Source of the DNA: Mycolicibacterium moriokaense
GTDB taxonomy: Bacteria > Actinomycetota > Actinomycetes > Mycobacteriales > Mycobacteriaceae
NCBI RefSeq assembly: GCF_010726085.1
Contig: NZ_AP022560.1
Coordinates: 5,084,001-5,148,000, forward strand
Direction: 5' to 3'
DNA: 64,000 nt
Shown here one piece after another: positions 8,582-18,354 of the stretch (position 1 is its first letter; every line of letters begins with the position of its first letter). The notes below the pieces were generated by a model that searched no databases, was not told the origin of the DNA, and saw only the letters and a list, made by a program, of their open reading frames with translations. Made by a program: the position numbers and the translations under genes.

Positions 8582-9835
8582 TCACGTTAAATGCCGTGTA
8601 GTAGCGAAGTTTTCCAGCAGGTCGGCGGTGTTGGCCGCGCTCTTCGCTGCTTGAGTCATCCGGCCCGCGAACTCGCGAGCCCGACCAACATACTCCGGCG
8701 AGAGAATTTCGCGCAGATCGGCGACCAAGGTTTCGCGTGTGGTTGCCGGAAAGCCACGGGACTTACCTACCTTGAGTCGCTCTACCTGAGCTGCCCAGAT
8801 CTTCTGGTCACCGGTACTCGGCAGGCTCAGCGTAGGGACCCCGGCACGCAAACCCGCAGCCGTGGTCCCAGCACCACTGTGGTGCACCACCGCGCGGCAG
8901 GCGGGAAACACCGCCGCATAGTTCACCGCGCCGACCACCTTGACGTGGTCCGGAGTGGGTACGTCGCTGAAATCGCTCCAGCCGGAGCACACCAACGCCC
9001 GCTCACCCAGCTCTGCACACGCGGCGCCGATCATCTCAACAGTTTCCGCGGGAGACTTGACCGTTGTGCTGCCGAATCCGAAGAAGATCGGCGGCGTGCC
9101 CGCGGAAATCCATGACGAAGCCTCCGTATCGGCCTCGGTGGTCATCTCTATCGTCAGAGTCCCCACAAATGGCCGTTGGCCATCCCACTTGGCCCACTCA
9201 GCTGCCAAACCCGGAAAACACGCCTCGTCGTATGCCTGGATTTCCAGCGATCCGCGTCGGGTGATCCGTTGCGGCGCAGGACCTCTTGCCTTGGGAAGGC
9301 CCAGGTTTCGGCGCTGCACATCCTCGGCTTTCTTGGTCACCCACCATTGCGGCCAGTCCAGCGCTGTCATTGCCATCCGGACTACGGGCGACGGCAGGCT
9401 CGGAGCCAGCTGGCCGTTTGGCCGCATCGGGAAATACTGCATAGTGGCGAACGGAATGTCGTAAAACTCGGCGACATTGGCAGGGATGGCGGGGAATCCC
9501 GGACCACTGAATAGCAGGTCAGCCCCGTCCGCCAGCGACATCAGCGTGGCATTCATCTCCGCCCAAGACTGGATGAGTTGCGATTGAGCTTCGTGCCACA
9601 GCCTGGTCACCTCCCTGACTCGCCAGAACTTCCGAAGGAAATCGGCGTCCCAGAACCCGTCCTGTTGATTCGGCCCGTAAGCGACGGCACCTAGCCCGGC
9701 CGCCTCGACAAGGCCGACCAAGTTGGGCGGGACGGCGATACGCACCTCGTGCCTTCGGCCCAGCAACTCGCGACCGACAGCGATGCAAGGCTCGATGTCG
9801 CCGCGAGTTCCATAGCCTGCAAGGGCGAATTTCAT
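8582..9835 (-). CDS. Family 1 glycosyltransferase of GPL type (copy A)
   Basis: A 417-residue GT-B glycosyltransferase of the UGT/ERG26-like group that adds 6-deoxytalose or rhamnose to mycobacterial glycopeptidolipids (Gtf1/Gtf2/RtfA type). The N-terminus MKFALAGYGTRGDIEP is the conserved acceptor-domain start and fixes the ATG at 9835. The C-terminal donor-binding motif is HHSGAGTTAAGLRAGVP. Two close paralogues lie at 11813 and 13348; this copy differs by having SGAG where they have GGSG. Specificity among deoxytalose, rhamnose or a further sugar cannot be assigned. It is part of the leftward GPL-like cluster. Confidence 0.85.
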   Translation of the reverse strand: MKFALAGYGTRGDIEPCIAVGRELLGRRHEVRIAVPPNLVGLVEAAGLGAVAYGPNQQDGFWDADFLRKFWRVREVTRLWHEAQSQLIQSWAEMNATLMSLADGADLLFSGPGFPAIPANVAEFYDIPFATMQYFPMRPNGQLAPSLPSPVVRMAMTALDWPQWWVTKKAEDVQRRNLGLPKARGPAPQRITRRGSLEIQAYDEACFPGLAAEWAKWDGQRPFVGTLTIEMTTEADTEASSWISAGTPPIFFGFGSTTVKSPAETVEMIGAACAELGERALVCSGWSDFSDVPTPDHVKVVGAVNYAAVFPACRAVVHHSGAGTTAAGLRAGVPTLSLPSTGDQKIWAAQVERLKVGKSRGFPATTRETLVADLREILSPEYVGRAREFAGRMTQAAKSAANTADLLENFATTRHLT

Positions 9836-10004
9836 CACGGAATCCGTGCCTTTCGGTGTCCTGCGCCTAGGCGACACTTGGGGTCATTATCGCCGGTTCG
9901 CGGTGCGCCAGCTGATCCTGCTGCCTAGGTGACTACTGACCGTTCCCCCTCTTCGACGTCACCGTGGACGCGCGTCGGCCAATACGGCGAGCACACGCAG
10001 CGAT

Positions 10005-10823
10005 CTACCCTCTGCCGCCTGAACTCGCCGGCTTTATCAGCAATCCCTGCCCCGTGGGCAATGTACAGATTGGCACGTCGAGGTCACGGGCCACTGCGTC
10101 CATGGCCAGGCGTTGCTCATCGCGCCCCCGCTGGGCGTAATCGTCCAGCAGCACAAACGCACCCGGAGTGAGCCGTGGCCAGAAAAAGCGCAGCGCCGCG
10201 ACTTCTGGTGGGGCACAGTTCATATCGATGTGCAGATACGCCACGGCGTCCGTATCGACCTGATCCAATGTCTCCGGAACGGTGCCGGGGATGATCCGCA
10301 CGTTCGTCCACTCCGCGAAGTTCTTCCGGACACTCTCGACCGAATTCGCGTAGATGCCGAAGTCAATAGCGGCCTGGCTCTTCTCCAGCGAGCCTGTCTC
10401 GCGCTCGACATCCGTAACGAATCGCGGATCCATCCCGCCGAACGTATCCAGCAGGTAGAAGGTCTTGCCCAGCCGGTCCCAGTCCAGGTGCTGCATCACC
10501 GCACTGCTCAAGAAGCCGTGGCTGACACCGCACTCCACGAAGTCGCCCTCGAGCTTGCTGGCGCTCTCCGCTACCCACAGTCCGACGTGGAATCGCCACT
10601 CCCAGTGATAGAAATCCTCGCCTCCCAGCGACTGCACGCCACGCTGATACGCGTGGCGAAACGCCGGGTCATCCCTAAATGCATCGCTGTTGAAACAAAC
10701 CAATGCGTCATCGGAATACACATCGGGAAGAAAAGTCCTCGGAATCGCATATCCGGCGCGCAGGGCAAGCCACATGAGACGGAACTTCAGCGGCCACTGC
10801 TTCGATACTCTCACGGCGGTCAC
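10005..10823 (-). CDS. TylF/MycF-family O-methyltransferase (copy A)
   Basis: A 272-residue macrocin-O-methyltransferase-like enzyme expected to methylate a deoxysugar hydroxyl with SAM and Mg2+. GDFVECGVSHGFLS is motif I. YLHIDMNCAPPEVAAL provides the metal-binding acidic strand and AFVLLDDYAQRGRDEQ the second acidic pair. The start is a GTG at 10823. It is very similar to the adjacent gene at 10969 throughout, including VPETLDQVDTDAVAYLHIDM, so the two are a tandem duplicate. In GPL loci such enzymes are Rmt2, Rmt3, Rmt4 or Fmt; which one this is cannot be decided by eye. Confidence 0.85.
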   Translation of the reverse strand: MTAVRVSKQWPLKFRLMWLALRAGYAIPRTFLPDVYSDDALVCFNSDAFRDDPAFRHAYQRGVQSLGGEDFYHWEWRFHVGLWVAESASKLEGDFVECGVSHGFLSSAVMQHLDWDRLGKTFYLLDTFGGMDPRFVTDVERETGSLEKSQAAIDFGIYANSVESVRKNFAEWTNVRIIPGTVPETLDQVDTDAVAYLHIDMNCAPPEVAALRFFWPRLTPGAFVLLDDYAQRGRDEQRLAMDAVARDLDVPICTLPTGQGLLIKPASSGGRG

Positions 10824-10968
10824 AATACTTTGGCACGTACCGCTCTTGCGGCATATGTCGCCGATTTCAGCAAGCCTTTAAGCCGCGACGTGATCTCGGG
10901 ACAACGACGGCCGCATCGCCGTCCGACCGTTGCGAAAGAACTCGTTCAGCGCCAGATTTGTCACCGCA

Positions 10969-11769
10969 TCAAACCGCGGGCTTGATGATCAGTCCCTGGC
11001 CCGTGGGCAACATACACACTGAGACGCCCAATTCCCTTGCCACCTCATCGATGGCCAAGCGCTGCTCGTCGCGTCCCCGATTCGCGTAATCGTCCAGCAG
11101 CACGAATGCTCCTGGGGTCAACTTGGGCCAAAAATGCCGCAGTGCCGCGACTTCTGGTGGAGCACAGTTCATGTCGATATGCAGATACGCCACCGCGTCC
11201 GTATCGACCTGATCGAGCGTCTCCGGAACGGCACCCACGATGATGCGCTGGTTCTGCCATTCCGCGAAATTCGCCCGGACACTGTCCACCGAACTCACGT
11301 ACATCCCGGTTTCAACATGGTGCTTACTCGTCTCGAGGGCCCCAGCGGCGCGTTCAGTGGCGGTGACGTACCGAGGGTCGAGCCCCGAGAAAGTGTCGAG
11401 CAAATAGAACGTCTTGTCCAGTCGATCCCAATCGAGGTACTCCATGATGGCGCTGCTGAGAAATCCATAGCTGACGCCGCACTCGACGAAATCACCCTTG
11501 AGCTTGCTGGCGCTCGAGGCCGCCCACAGCCCCACGTGAACCCGCCACTGCCACTGATACCAGTCCTCACCACCGAGTGCGCGTGCGCCACGCTTGTACG
11601 CCCGCTGGAACGCCGGGTCGTCCACGAACGCGTAGCTGTTGAAGCAGATCAAGGCGTCATTCGCATACACCTTGGGTAGCAGTGTGCGCGCGAGCCAGTA
11701 CTCGAAGCGCACCGCCAACAGCCATATGCGGGTCTTAGCTGACAATCCGGATGCCACGGCGGCAACCAT
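10969..11769 (-). CDS. TylF/MycF-family O-methyltransferase (copy B)
   Basis: A 266-residue paralogue of the neighbouring methyltransferase, with the same motif I (GDFVECGVSYGFLS), the same acidic strand (YLHIDMNCAPPEVAAL) and the same DDYANRGRDEQ. I placed the start at the ATG at 11769; the open frame runs back to 11868, but that would overlap the upstream glycosyltransferase, and the extra residues are not shared with copy A. It follows GT1 copy B by 43 bp, so cotranscription is likely. The likely role is O-methylation of a rhamnose or fucose residue of the glycolipid. Confidence 0.85.
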   Translation of the reverse strand: MVAAVASGLSAKTRIWLLAVRFEYWLARTLLPKVYANDALICFNSYAFVDDPAFQRAYKRGARALGGEDWYQWQWRVHVGLWAASSASKLKGDFVECGVSYGFLSSAIMEYLDWDRLDKTFYLLDTFSGLDPRYVTATERAAGALETSKHHVETGMYVSSVDSVRANFAEWQNQRIIVGAVPETLDQVDTDAVAYLHIDMNCAPPEVAALRHFWPKLTPGAFVLLDDYANRGRDEQRLAIDEVARELGVSVCMLPTGQGLIIKPAV

Positions 11770-11812
11770 AACATCGGACGACGGCCCAGATCGGCTCGGT
11801 AGTACCACGCGG

Positions 11813-13084
11813 CTACACGAGACACTTCCTGCTCGCGAATCTCTCCAGGAGATCGGCTGTGCGGCCAACGCTTTCGGTGGGCTTCGTCATCCGGGCAGCG
11901 AGATCACGGGCATTCACTGCATATTGAGGCTTGAGGATGCGACGCAGATCAGCGATCAACGATTCCCGAGTCGTGCTCGAAAAGCGCCGAGCAGCGCCCA
12001 CTTTCAACCGTCTCATCTGATTCCCCCAGAACGGTTGATCTCCCGCGGTCCACAAGATCAGAGTGGGCACCCCGGCGCGCAGACTCGCGGCCGTGGTGCC
12101 CGAACCGCCATGGTGAACGATCGCGCGACAGGCCGGGAAGATTCTCTCGTAGTTTGTTGCACCTACGACCTTGACGTGGTTGTACTCCGGCACACCGCTG
12201 AAATCAGTCCAGCCGGAGCACACCAACGCTCGCTCGCCCAACTCCGTACATACCGAGCTGATCATTTCGACGGTAGCGGCGGGAGATTCCACAGGCATGC
12301 TGCCGAAGCCGAAGCAGATCGGCGGTGATCCCGCAGCGACCCAAGCCGCAACTTCGTCATCGCGATCCGTGGACAGCCCCATTGTCAGCGCGCCCACAAA
12401 AGGCCGTTGACCGTTCCACTTCGCCCATTCAGCAGCCAACCCGGGGAAGCACGCCTCATCGTAGGCCTGTATCTCCAGTGAGCCGCGTTCGGCGATCCGT
12501 CGCGGAGAGGCGCCCGTAGCCTTCGGCAGTCCGAGTTCACGGCGCTGCGCATCCTCGGCCTGCTTGTTCATGCGCCAGCACACCCAGTCGTACACCTTGA
12601 ATCCGGTGCGGGCCAGCGGCGCGGGCACGAGCGGAATGAGGTGGCCGTTGGGCCGCATCGGAAAATAGTGCAGCACGGCCAACGGAATGTCGTAGTACTC
12701 GCCGACATTGACTGCGAGATCCTGATACAGCTGACCGGTGAAAAGCAAGTCGGCGCCGTCCGCTAGTGCGGTCAGGGTCTTGCTCATATCCGCCCAGTGC
12801 CGACGCACTGGCTCCCAGGCCTCCTGCATCACCTTGATCGGCTCTCGGATTGTCCAGAATTTGCGGTAGAGCTCCGAAAACTTGAGAAGGATTTCGTCAT
12901 CCCAGAAGTCATGCGGAGGCGGTCCGTAGGCGACTGCCGTGAGTCCGACCGATTCGGCGAGGTCGATCAAATTGGGCGGAACCGCCATGCGCACTTCGTG
13001 CCCCCGGGCCAGCAGCTCACGGCCAGCGGCGAGCGACGGTTCAACATCGCCGCGCGTACCGTAAGCCGCCAGCACAAACTTCAT
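11813..13084 (-). CDS. Family 1 glycosyltransferase of GPL type (copy B)
   Basis: A 423-residue GT-B glycosyltransferase closely related to the neighbouring copy C and to copy A. It starts MKFVLAAYGTRGDVEP, which supports the ATG at 13084 over an upstream in-frame start at 13102. The donor-site signature is HHGGSGTTAASLRAGVP, and a mid-protein stretch, GSLEIQAYDEACFPGLAAEW, is shared nearly unchanged by all three copies. It is expected to transfer a 6-deoxyhexose from a dTDP-sugar onto the lipopeptide or a growing oligosaccharide at the inner membrane face. Specificity is unknown. Confidence 0.85.
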   Translation of the reverse strand: MKFVLAAYGTRGDVEPSLAAGRELLARGHEVRMAVPPNLIDLAESVGLTAVAYGPPPHDFWDDEILLKFSELYRKFWTIREPIKVMQEAWEPVRRHWADMSKTLTALADGADLLFTGQLYQDLAVNVGEYYDIPLAVLHYFPMRPNGHLIPLVPAPLARTGFKVYDWVCWRMNKQAEDAQRRELGLPKATGASPRRIAERGSLEIQAYDEACFPGLAAEWAKWNGQRPFVGALTMGLSTDRDDEVAAWVAAGSPPICFGFGSMPVESPAATVEMISSVCTELGERALVCSGWTDFSGVPEYNHVKVVGATNYERIFPACRAIVHHGGSGTTAASLRAGVPTLILWTAGDQPFWGNQMRRLKVGAARRFSSTTRESLIADLRRILKPQYAVNARDLAARMTKPTESVGRTADLLERFASRKCLV

Positions 13085-13347
13085 CCGGACCCCCATCCGC
13101 ACGCCACGTACTTTGTGCGGCAGTTTATGTCCGACAACTACCGACCGCTCGTCCGAGGAGACGGGCCGACATCTTGCCGGAATTCTCCCACCGCGAACCT
13201 AGCAGAATTACGTCCGCCGGGCGTGGGCAACGGTCGATTCTTCGTTACTTGACCAGCAACTACATGGTTGGAAGTCCACACGATGATCGTGGCCGATTCG
13301 AGCGCTGTCATTTCGTGCTTTCCGGGAAGAATGGCAGCCTCCTCCAT

Positions 13348-14613
13348 TCAGCTGGCTCCTGCGCTGGCAAACTTCTCTACAAGATCAGCAGCGACGACGA
13401 CATTCTCTGCGGGCCTTGTCATACGGGTAGAGAGCTCTCGGGCTCGCTGAACGTAATCCGGGGCGAGGATGCGGCGCAGATCTGCAACCAACGTTTCCCG
13501 GGTTGTTTTTGAAAACCGCCGGGCGGTACCGACTCTCATTCGCTTGACTTGCGTGCCCCAAAGGGCCTGATTCGCATCCATCGAGAGGATTAGCGTCGGT
13601 ACGCCCGCGCGCAGACTCGCGGCCGTGGTGCCTGAGCCGCCATGATGGACCACCGCGCGGCAGGCCGGAAATACAGCCGCGTAATTCACTCCCCCGACAA
13701 CCTTCACGTGGTCGGCGCACGCCACATCGCTGAAGTCACTCCACCCGGCGCACACCAACGCGCGCTCGCCCAGTTCAGCGCAGGCAGAGCTGATCATCTC
13801 GACCGTTTCAGCCGGAGATTCCACCGGCATACTGCCGAAGCCGAAGCAGATCGGCGGTGACCCCGACGCGATCCACGACGTAACCTCGTCGTCTACTTCG
13901 GTGCTCTGCTCCATCGTCAGCGTGCCAACGAAGGGTCGAAGCCCATCCCACTTCTTCCATTCCTCTGCCAAACCCGGGAAACACGCCTCGTCGTAAGCCT
14001 GAATTTCCACCGCGCCTCGTTCGGCGATTCGCCGTGGCGAGGGAGTCGTCGCTTTCGGCAATCCCAGTTCACGGCGCTGAGAGTTCTCGACCTTTCTGTT
14101 CAATCGCCAAGCGAACCAATCGAAAACCGTCATCGCGGGCCGGCGAAAAGGCCGTGGGAGAAACGCGACGAGCTGGCTGTTGGGCCGCATTGGAACGTGA
14201 TGCAGCGTCACCAACGGGATGTCGAGGTACTCGACCACGCTTACCGCGGTTTCTTGGTAAGCCTGTCCGGCCAACACCACATCGGCGCCCCGGGCCAGGG
14301 ATGACAGGGTGGCGTTCATCTGCGCCCAGCATTTGTCGCTGATGTCCCACATTTCCCGCCACAGTGCCCTCAATTTCCGGAACTTCCAGAAGGAGTGAAA
14401 CGCAGACGTCCAGAAATTGCGGTAGGTATCCAGCCAGGTGCGTGTGTCGAGGCCGTAAGCGACTGTGGGTAGCCCAGCACCCTCGGTGAACTCCACCAAA
14501 TCTGGCGCAACGGCCATAGTCACGTCGTGGCCCCTCCGCAGCAGCTCGCGACCAATCACCAAGGCGGGCTCGACGTCGCCCCGAGTTCCATAGCAAGCCA
14601 GCACAATTTTCAT
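13348..14613 (-). CDS. Family 1 glycosyltransferase of GPL type (copy C)
   Basis: A 421-residue GT-B glycosyltransferase starting MKIVLACYGTRGDVEP, with the donor motif HHGGSGTTAASLRAGVP about three quarters along and the shared IQAYDEACFPGLAEEW segment. It lies 58 bp downstream of a TylF methyltransferase and 263 bp upstream of GT1 copy B. Known GPL loci carry three such genes (gtf1, gtf2, gtf3): one for deoxytalose on allo-threonine, one for rhamnose on alaninol, and one extending the glycan. Three copies here match that pattern, but one-to-one assignment would need a tree. Confidence 0.85.
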   Translation of the reverse strand: MKIVLACYGTRGDVEPALVIGRELLRRGHDVTMAVAPDLVEFTEGAGLPTVAYGLDTRTWLDTYRNFWTSAFHSFWKFRKLRALWREMWDISDKCWAQMNATLSSLARGADVVLAGQAYQETAVSVVEYLDIPLVTLHHVPMRPNSQLVAFLPRPFRRPAMTVFDWFAWRLNRKVENSQRRELGLPKATTPSPRRIAERGAVEIQAYDEACFPGLAEEWKKWDGLRPFVGTLTMEQSTEVDDEVTSWIASGSPPICFGFGSMPVESPAETVEMISSACAELGERALVCAGWSDFSDVACADHVKVVGGVNYAAVFPACRAVVHHGGSGTTAASLRAGVPTLILSMDANQALWGTQVKRMRVGTARRFSKTTRETLVADLRRILAPDYVQRARELSTRMTRPAENVVVAADLVEKFASAGAS

Positions 14614-14671
14614 CGCGCAGCCAACGTCACCGGTTATGAATCGCTCAGCGAGAATCGTCGTTCAGGCATCA

Positions 14672-15472
14672 CTACTTGCGCCAAAGGACGCCTGTCCCAT
14701 CTACTTCGACGATCTCCGCCGTGATCTTATGTTGCTCACGGTAATCCGTGACGGCCTTCTCGCATGCCTTAATCGCGTGATAGTCGTCGATGATGCAGAA
14801 GCCGCCGGGGGACAACCGCGGATAGAGGGCGTCGAGCGCTTGAATCGTCGATTCGTAGAGGTCGCCATCAAGACGCAAGACCGCGATCTGTTCGATCGGA
14901 GCCTTGTGCAAGGTGTCTTTGAACCAACCAGGGATGAACCGGACCTGGCCGTCCAGCAAATCGTAGCGCTGGAAGTTAGCCCTAACTTCCTCTTCGGGCA
15001 CAGCCAGCGCCGCGTACCGGTGCAGCCTGTCACCCTTGTCGGCTTTGTACTTCGCGGCGTCGGGTGGCGGTACGCCCTCGAACGAGTCGGCAAGCCAGAC
15101 GGTTCGCGTCTGATCACCATAGGCCGCTAGGGTCGCGCGCATCAGGATCGATGCGCCTCCGCGCCACACCCCGCATTCGACGAGGTCACCGGGGATGCCC
15201 TCTTGGAGGACCGTCTCAACACAGTGCTGCAGACTGGTTAGGCGCTGCATGCCGATCATCGTCAGCGCGTCAGCCGGCCAGTCGAGCCCCAAGTCGCGAG
15301 CATGCTTGTTGAACGGCCGTTTCCGGACCAGCATCATGTTCTTCGTCTTGAATAGCGGGCGGCCGATGGTGTACCACCCCACGGGAACCAGCTCGTCGGC
15401 TCCGTATCTGGTGAGATCCCGCCTAAGCAGGTCCAGATACGCGGCGGTAGCATGGCGATCGGTCACGGTCAA
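14672..15472 (-). CDS. TylF/MycF-family O-methyltransferase (copy C)
   Basis: A 266-residue macrocin-O-methyltransferase-like protein, clearly diverged from copies A and B. GDLVECGVWRGGASILMRA is motif I. LRLDGDLYESTIQALDALYP is the hallmark D-x-D-x-Y region of the TylF/NovP family, and FCIIDDYHAIKACEKAV supplies the metal-binding Asp pair. It probably methylates a different hydroxyl or sugar from the A/B pair. A 349-bp non-coding region lies upstream, so it may start a transcript running into GT1 copy C. Confidence 0.85.
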   Translation of the reverse strand: MTVTDRHATAAYLDLLRRDLTRYGADELVPVGWYTIGRPLFKTKNMMLVRKRPFNKHARDLGLDWPADALTMIGMQRLTSLQHCVETVLQEGIPGDLVECGVWRGGASILMRATLAAYGDQTRTVWLADSFEGVPPPDAAKYKADKGDRLHRYAALAVPEEEVRANFQRYDLLDGQVRFIPGWFKDTLHKAPIEQIAVLRLDGDLYESTIQALDALYPRLSPGGFCIIDDYHAIKACEKAVTDYREQHKITAEIVEVDGTGVLWRK

Positions 15473-15821
15473 GAAACGCCCCTGTCTCCGGGTTGGCGGC
15501 TGCCCGCCGATGGCGAGCGTTTATGAGTTCGAAGTGTACCCGCTCGGCGAGGCGGGCTGTTGCTGGGATAGGCGAAGCAGATCGCCCGTGGCGGATGAAT
15601 CTATCTCTGCAGCCTCTCGGCAGGAACGTCTTACTGGCCTTTCCGTTCAAATCCGTTCTCGTCCGGCCACGACACGCTTCGTTTTGTGGATATTTGCCGC
15701 CGTTTGCCGACTTGTAGGTGCGGGACGGCAATTAGAGCGCCAATCCATCGCCGCTGCAGCCCCCGCGGATCTCCGTCTTCCGCGGCGCGTATCAGCCGTC
15801 AAACGAGCCTTCAGCGTGGCG
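15473..15821. other. Non-coding gap between acyltransferase and methyltransferase
   Basis: No credible gene is seen in these 349 bp. A minus-strand TACACT (15533-15538) fits the mycobacterial -10 pattern TANNNT and lies about 60 bp upstream of the TylF gene, but no good -35 accompanies it. Base composition is mixed and no repeat stands out. Confidence 0.3.
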
Positions 15822-16919
15822 TCATGTCGGCACTTCAGGGTCACGCACATCCTCCCGACGGAGAGCCTCGGGGGGAACGATAGTCCTCCGTGTGAGACGC
15901 GATTTCAGCGAAATAGCACGCTTTTCCACCAAGAACCAGCTGAGCGCCGCTAGGGGCAGGGTCGCAATGGTCGAAACTACGAAGAACAGGAGGGGGTTCA
16001 GAAAGGTCAGTCCGCAGATGGCCAGCAACTGCTGCATCGGGAATGCGTATATGTAAAGCCCGTAGGAGAGATCTGTGCGCAGTACGAAACGCCGATTGCG
16101 GATCAACGTACCTGAGACGATGACGGCGTATGCCAGCGGAAGAGCGCCTATGACCCGATAGTCGGGCAGCAGGGCACATGCCAGAACAACAATTACCGCG
16201 CTGACCGCCACCAGAGACCATTTCGCTGGGATCACATCTCGCCACTGATACATCAACGCGCCAGCGGCGAACATCATCACGCAGCGAGCGAGCAACTGAG
16301 GGATGGTCCACACACCGGGAAATGTGAGCGGCGGCAACATCAACGCCCCCAACAATGCGAACCCGAAAATCAAGGGTGAGATCCATCGCCGCGTGGCGAG
16401 CCCAACGACCCCCAGGACGGCGACCGCCAGGTAGCACAACACCTCCCATATGAGCGACCACAATGAGCCGTTCCAATCGCCGGTGAACGGGGTCCCAAGC
16501 GGTGTTCCGCCGACATCATGCTGAACGTAAATCACGGCGCTGTTTTTCAGGACATACTCAAACGGTGCCGAGGACATCAGGAGCTCCAATGCCGAGCCAC
16601 CTTGAATCATCAAACTAAGCGGAGCGATTACGAACGCCGTGACGATTAGGCACACGTAGAACCCGGGAAGGATGCGAAGGGCCCGAGCGCCGAGATACTC
16701 ACCTACGCGCGGTTTGTTGAGCCAGCTCCTGGCGATGAGGAATCCTGAGATCGCGAAGAACCCATCCACCCCCACAGCGAAGAGAAGCTGAAGAAGTGCG
16801 GCAGGCGGCATGTGTCCGATGATTGGAAAGGAGTGAAAAAGGATCACCTCGGCGGCCAGCGCCAACCTCACGGCATTCAGGGCATTGTTTCGCGGGTCGA
16901 ATGCCTGCTCTAGTTTCAT
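15822..16919 (-). CDS. Membrane acyltransferase (acyltransferase 3 family; GPL Atf-like)
   Basis: A 365-residue integral membrane O-acyltransferase with about ten hydrophobic segments. The conserved start is FDPRNNALNAVRLALAAEVILFHSFPIIG-like (residues 7-35), containing the family's R-x10-H arrangement, followed by VDGFFAISGFLIARSWL. In GPL loci Atf1 acetylates the 6-deoxytalose, and that is the likely role. A close paralogue, broken by two mutations, lies at 26702-27747. It runs in the same direction as the flanking epimerase and methyltransferase. Confidence 0.85.
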   Translation of the reverse strand: MKLEQAFDPRNNALNAVRLALAAEVILFHSFPIIGHMPPAALLQLLFAVGVDGFFAISGFLIARSWLNKPRVGEYLGARALRILPGFYVCLIVTAFVIAPLSLMIQGGSALELLMSSAPFEYVLKNSAVIYVQHDVGGTPLGTPFTGDWNGSLWSLIWEVLCYLAVAVLGVVGLATRRWISPLIFGFALLGALMLPPLTFPGVWTIPQLLARCVMMFAAGALMYQWRDVIPAKWSLVAVSAVIVVLACALLPDYRVIGALPLAYAVIVSGTLIRNRRFVLRTDLSYGLYIYAFPMQQLLAICGLTFLNPLLFFVVSTIATLPLAALSWFLVEKRAISLKSRLTRRTIVPPEALRREDVRDPEVPT

Positions 16920-17164
16920 CGACTCCCAGTTTCAGGACCCCCGGTGGCCCCCCCAGGCAGCGCACACTAGCGAACGATCGCATCGTCACTATCAAAGACC
17001 GATTGTGGAGTTACCTTCCTCACAAAATACAAAGCGCGGCCGAGTTTTGCAGCTGGACCTCCACTCCTGATACGGCAAGATAGCGAGGCCGGGTCGGCGT
17101 CGGAGGCGCCTGGTGTTAGCTGAGGTGTCTGGCGCAAACCGGCGGCAGCAAACGGCCAGAGCGT

Positions 17165-18265
17165 TCAGCGTTGTTTGGCCGGGTTGTCGGCGGGATCGAT
17201 CGGAGGCTGTTCAGCGATCCAGTCAAGCAGCGCCCGCAGACCATCGTCGAGCGCAAATTTCGGACGCCAGTGCAGTTCGGCGTCTGCCGGTTCGATGGAA
17301 CAGCTGGCCGCGCGCACGTCGCCGTCACGGAATTTGGGCACCACCACCGGCTCCGGGGCCTCACAGACCGCACCAATCTTATTGGCCAGCTCATGGATGG
17401 TTGTTCCGATCCCCGACCCAATGTCGAGACAGCGGGTCCCACTTGCAGGCTTTTCCAGCGCAGCGAACAACGCATCGACGACGTCATCGATGAAAACGAA
17501 ATCCCGCACGATCCTGCCGTCTTCGTAAACCTCCAATTGCTGCCGGTCACGCGCCGTCCGTGCGAAGAGAGCAACTATCCCCGTGTAGGAATTGGTCAGC
17601 GACTGACCTGGCCCGAATACATTCTGCAGACGCAGCACACTTAGGTTGGTGTCGTGCGCGGCCACCCACGCGGCCAGCATGTGCTCCTGAGCAAGCTTGG
17701 TCGCGGCGTAGATGTTGGTCGGGCGCGGCTCCGTTCGGTTTGCTGAGCTAGGAATCGGCGTCGCAGGTTCGTCTGAAGGTCCTCGGGGATCCCAGATGCC
17801 AGCCACCAGCTGAGCGTGGCTGCGGGGCGGCGGGTAGAAGGTGTGTGTTCCGCACTGCCACTCCCCCTCACCATAGACAGCCCTCGACGAAGCAAGAACG
17901 AACTGATCGGGCACAAGTCTGGCACGGGTCAGAGCGTCGAGCAGCTGGGCGGTGCCGACGACGTTCACCGAGGCGTGGCGCGTCGCTTCCGAGAGCGACT
18001 GCCCTGTGCCTGTCTCAGCCGCCAAGTGGACGATCTGTGTGGGGCGGAAAAGGCGAAGCACTGCGTCCAGGTCTGGGCCGTGGGTCACATCGCCGGTGTA
18101 CAGCCGCACATCCGGCGGCAGATCTATCGCTTGATGTCCGGTATGCACCTGCGGGTGCAAGACATCCATTACCGCGACGTCATGGCCGGCTTTGACCAGG
18201 CGCCGCGAAAGCGCGGATCCGATGAATCCAGCGCCGCCGGTGATGAGCACGGAAGCTGACAACAA
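17165..18265 (-). CDS. NAD-dependent epimerase/dehydratase (extended SDR)
   Basis: A 366-residue extended short-chain dehydrogenase acting on a nucleotide sugar. The N-terminal NAD motif is GGAGFIG, ASSRAVYG contains the catalytic Ser region, and NIYAATKLAQE the Tyr and Lys. The start is taken as the TTG at 18265 because AGAGG precedes it at a good distance; a GTG at 18250 is the alternative. GPL synthesis needs dTDP-6-deoxy-L-talose or related sugars made from dTDP-rhamnose by such an enzyme, so a 4-epimerase/reductase role is plausible. It sits between the mmpL genes and the acyltransferase. Confidence 0.8.
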   Translation of the reverse strand: MLSASVLITGGAGFIGSALSRRLVKAGHDVAVMDVLHPQVHTGHQAIDLPPDVRLYTGDVTHGPDLDAVLRLFRPTQIVHLAAETGTGQSLSEATRHASVNVVGTAQLLDALTRARLVPDQFVLASSRAVYGEGEWQCGTHTFYPPPRSHAQLVAGIWDPRGPSDEPATPIPSSANRTEPRPTNIYAATKLAQEHMLAAWVAAHDTNLSVLRLQNVFGPGQSLTNSYTGIVALFARTARDRQQLEVYEDGRIVRDFVFIDDVVDALFAALEKPASGTRCLDIGSGIGTTIHELANKIGAVCEAPEPVVVPKFRDGDVRAASCSIEPADAELHWRPKFALDDGLRALLDWIAEQPPIDPADNPAKQR

Positions 18266-18354
18266 AGGAGCCTCTCATCCATCTACTAGACGAGCGGACG
18301 CCTCCGCCCGCGTCGTACTTTTAGGCGGACGCACCAAGGCGCCCATAGCGCACC

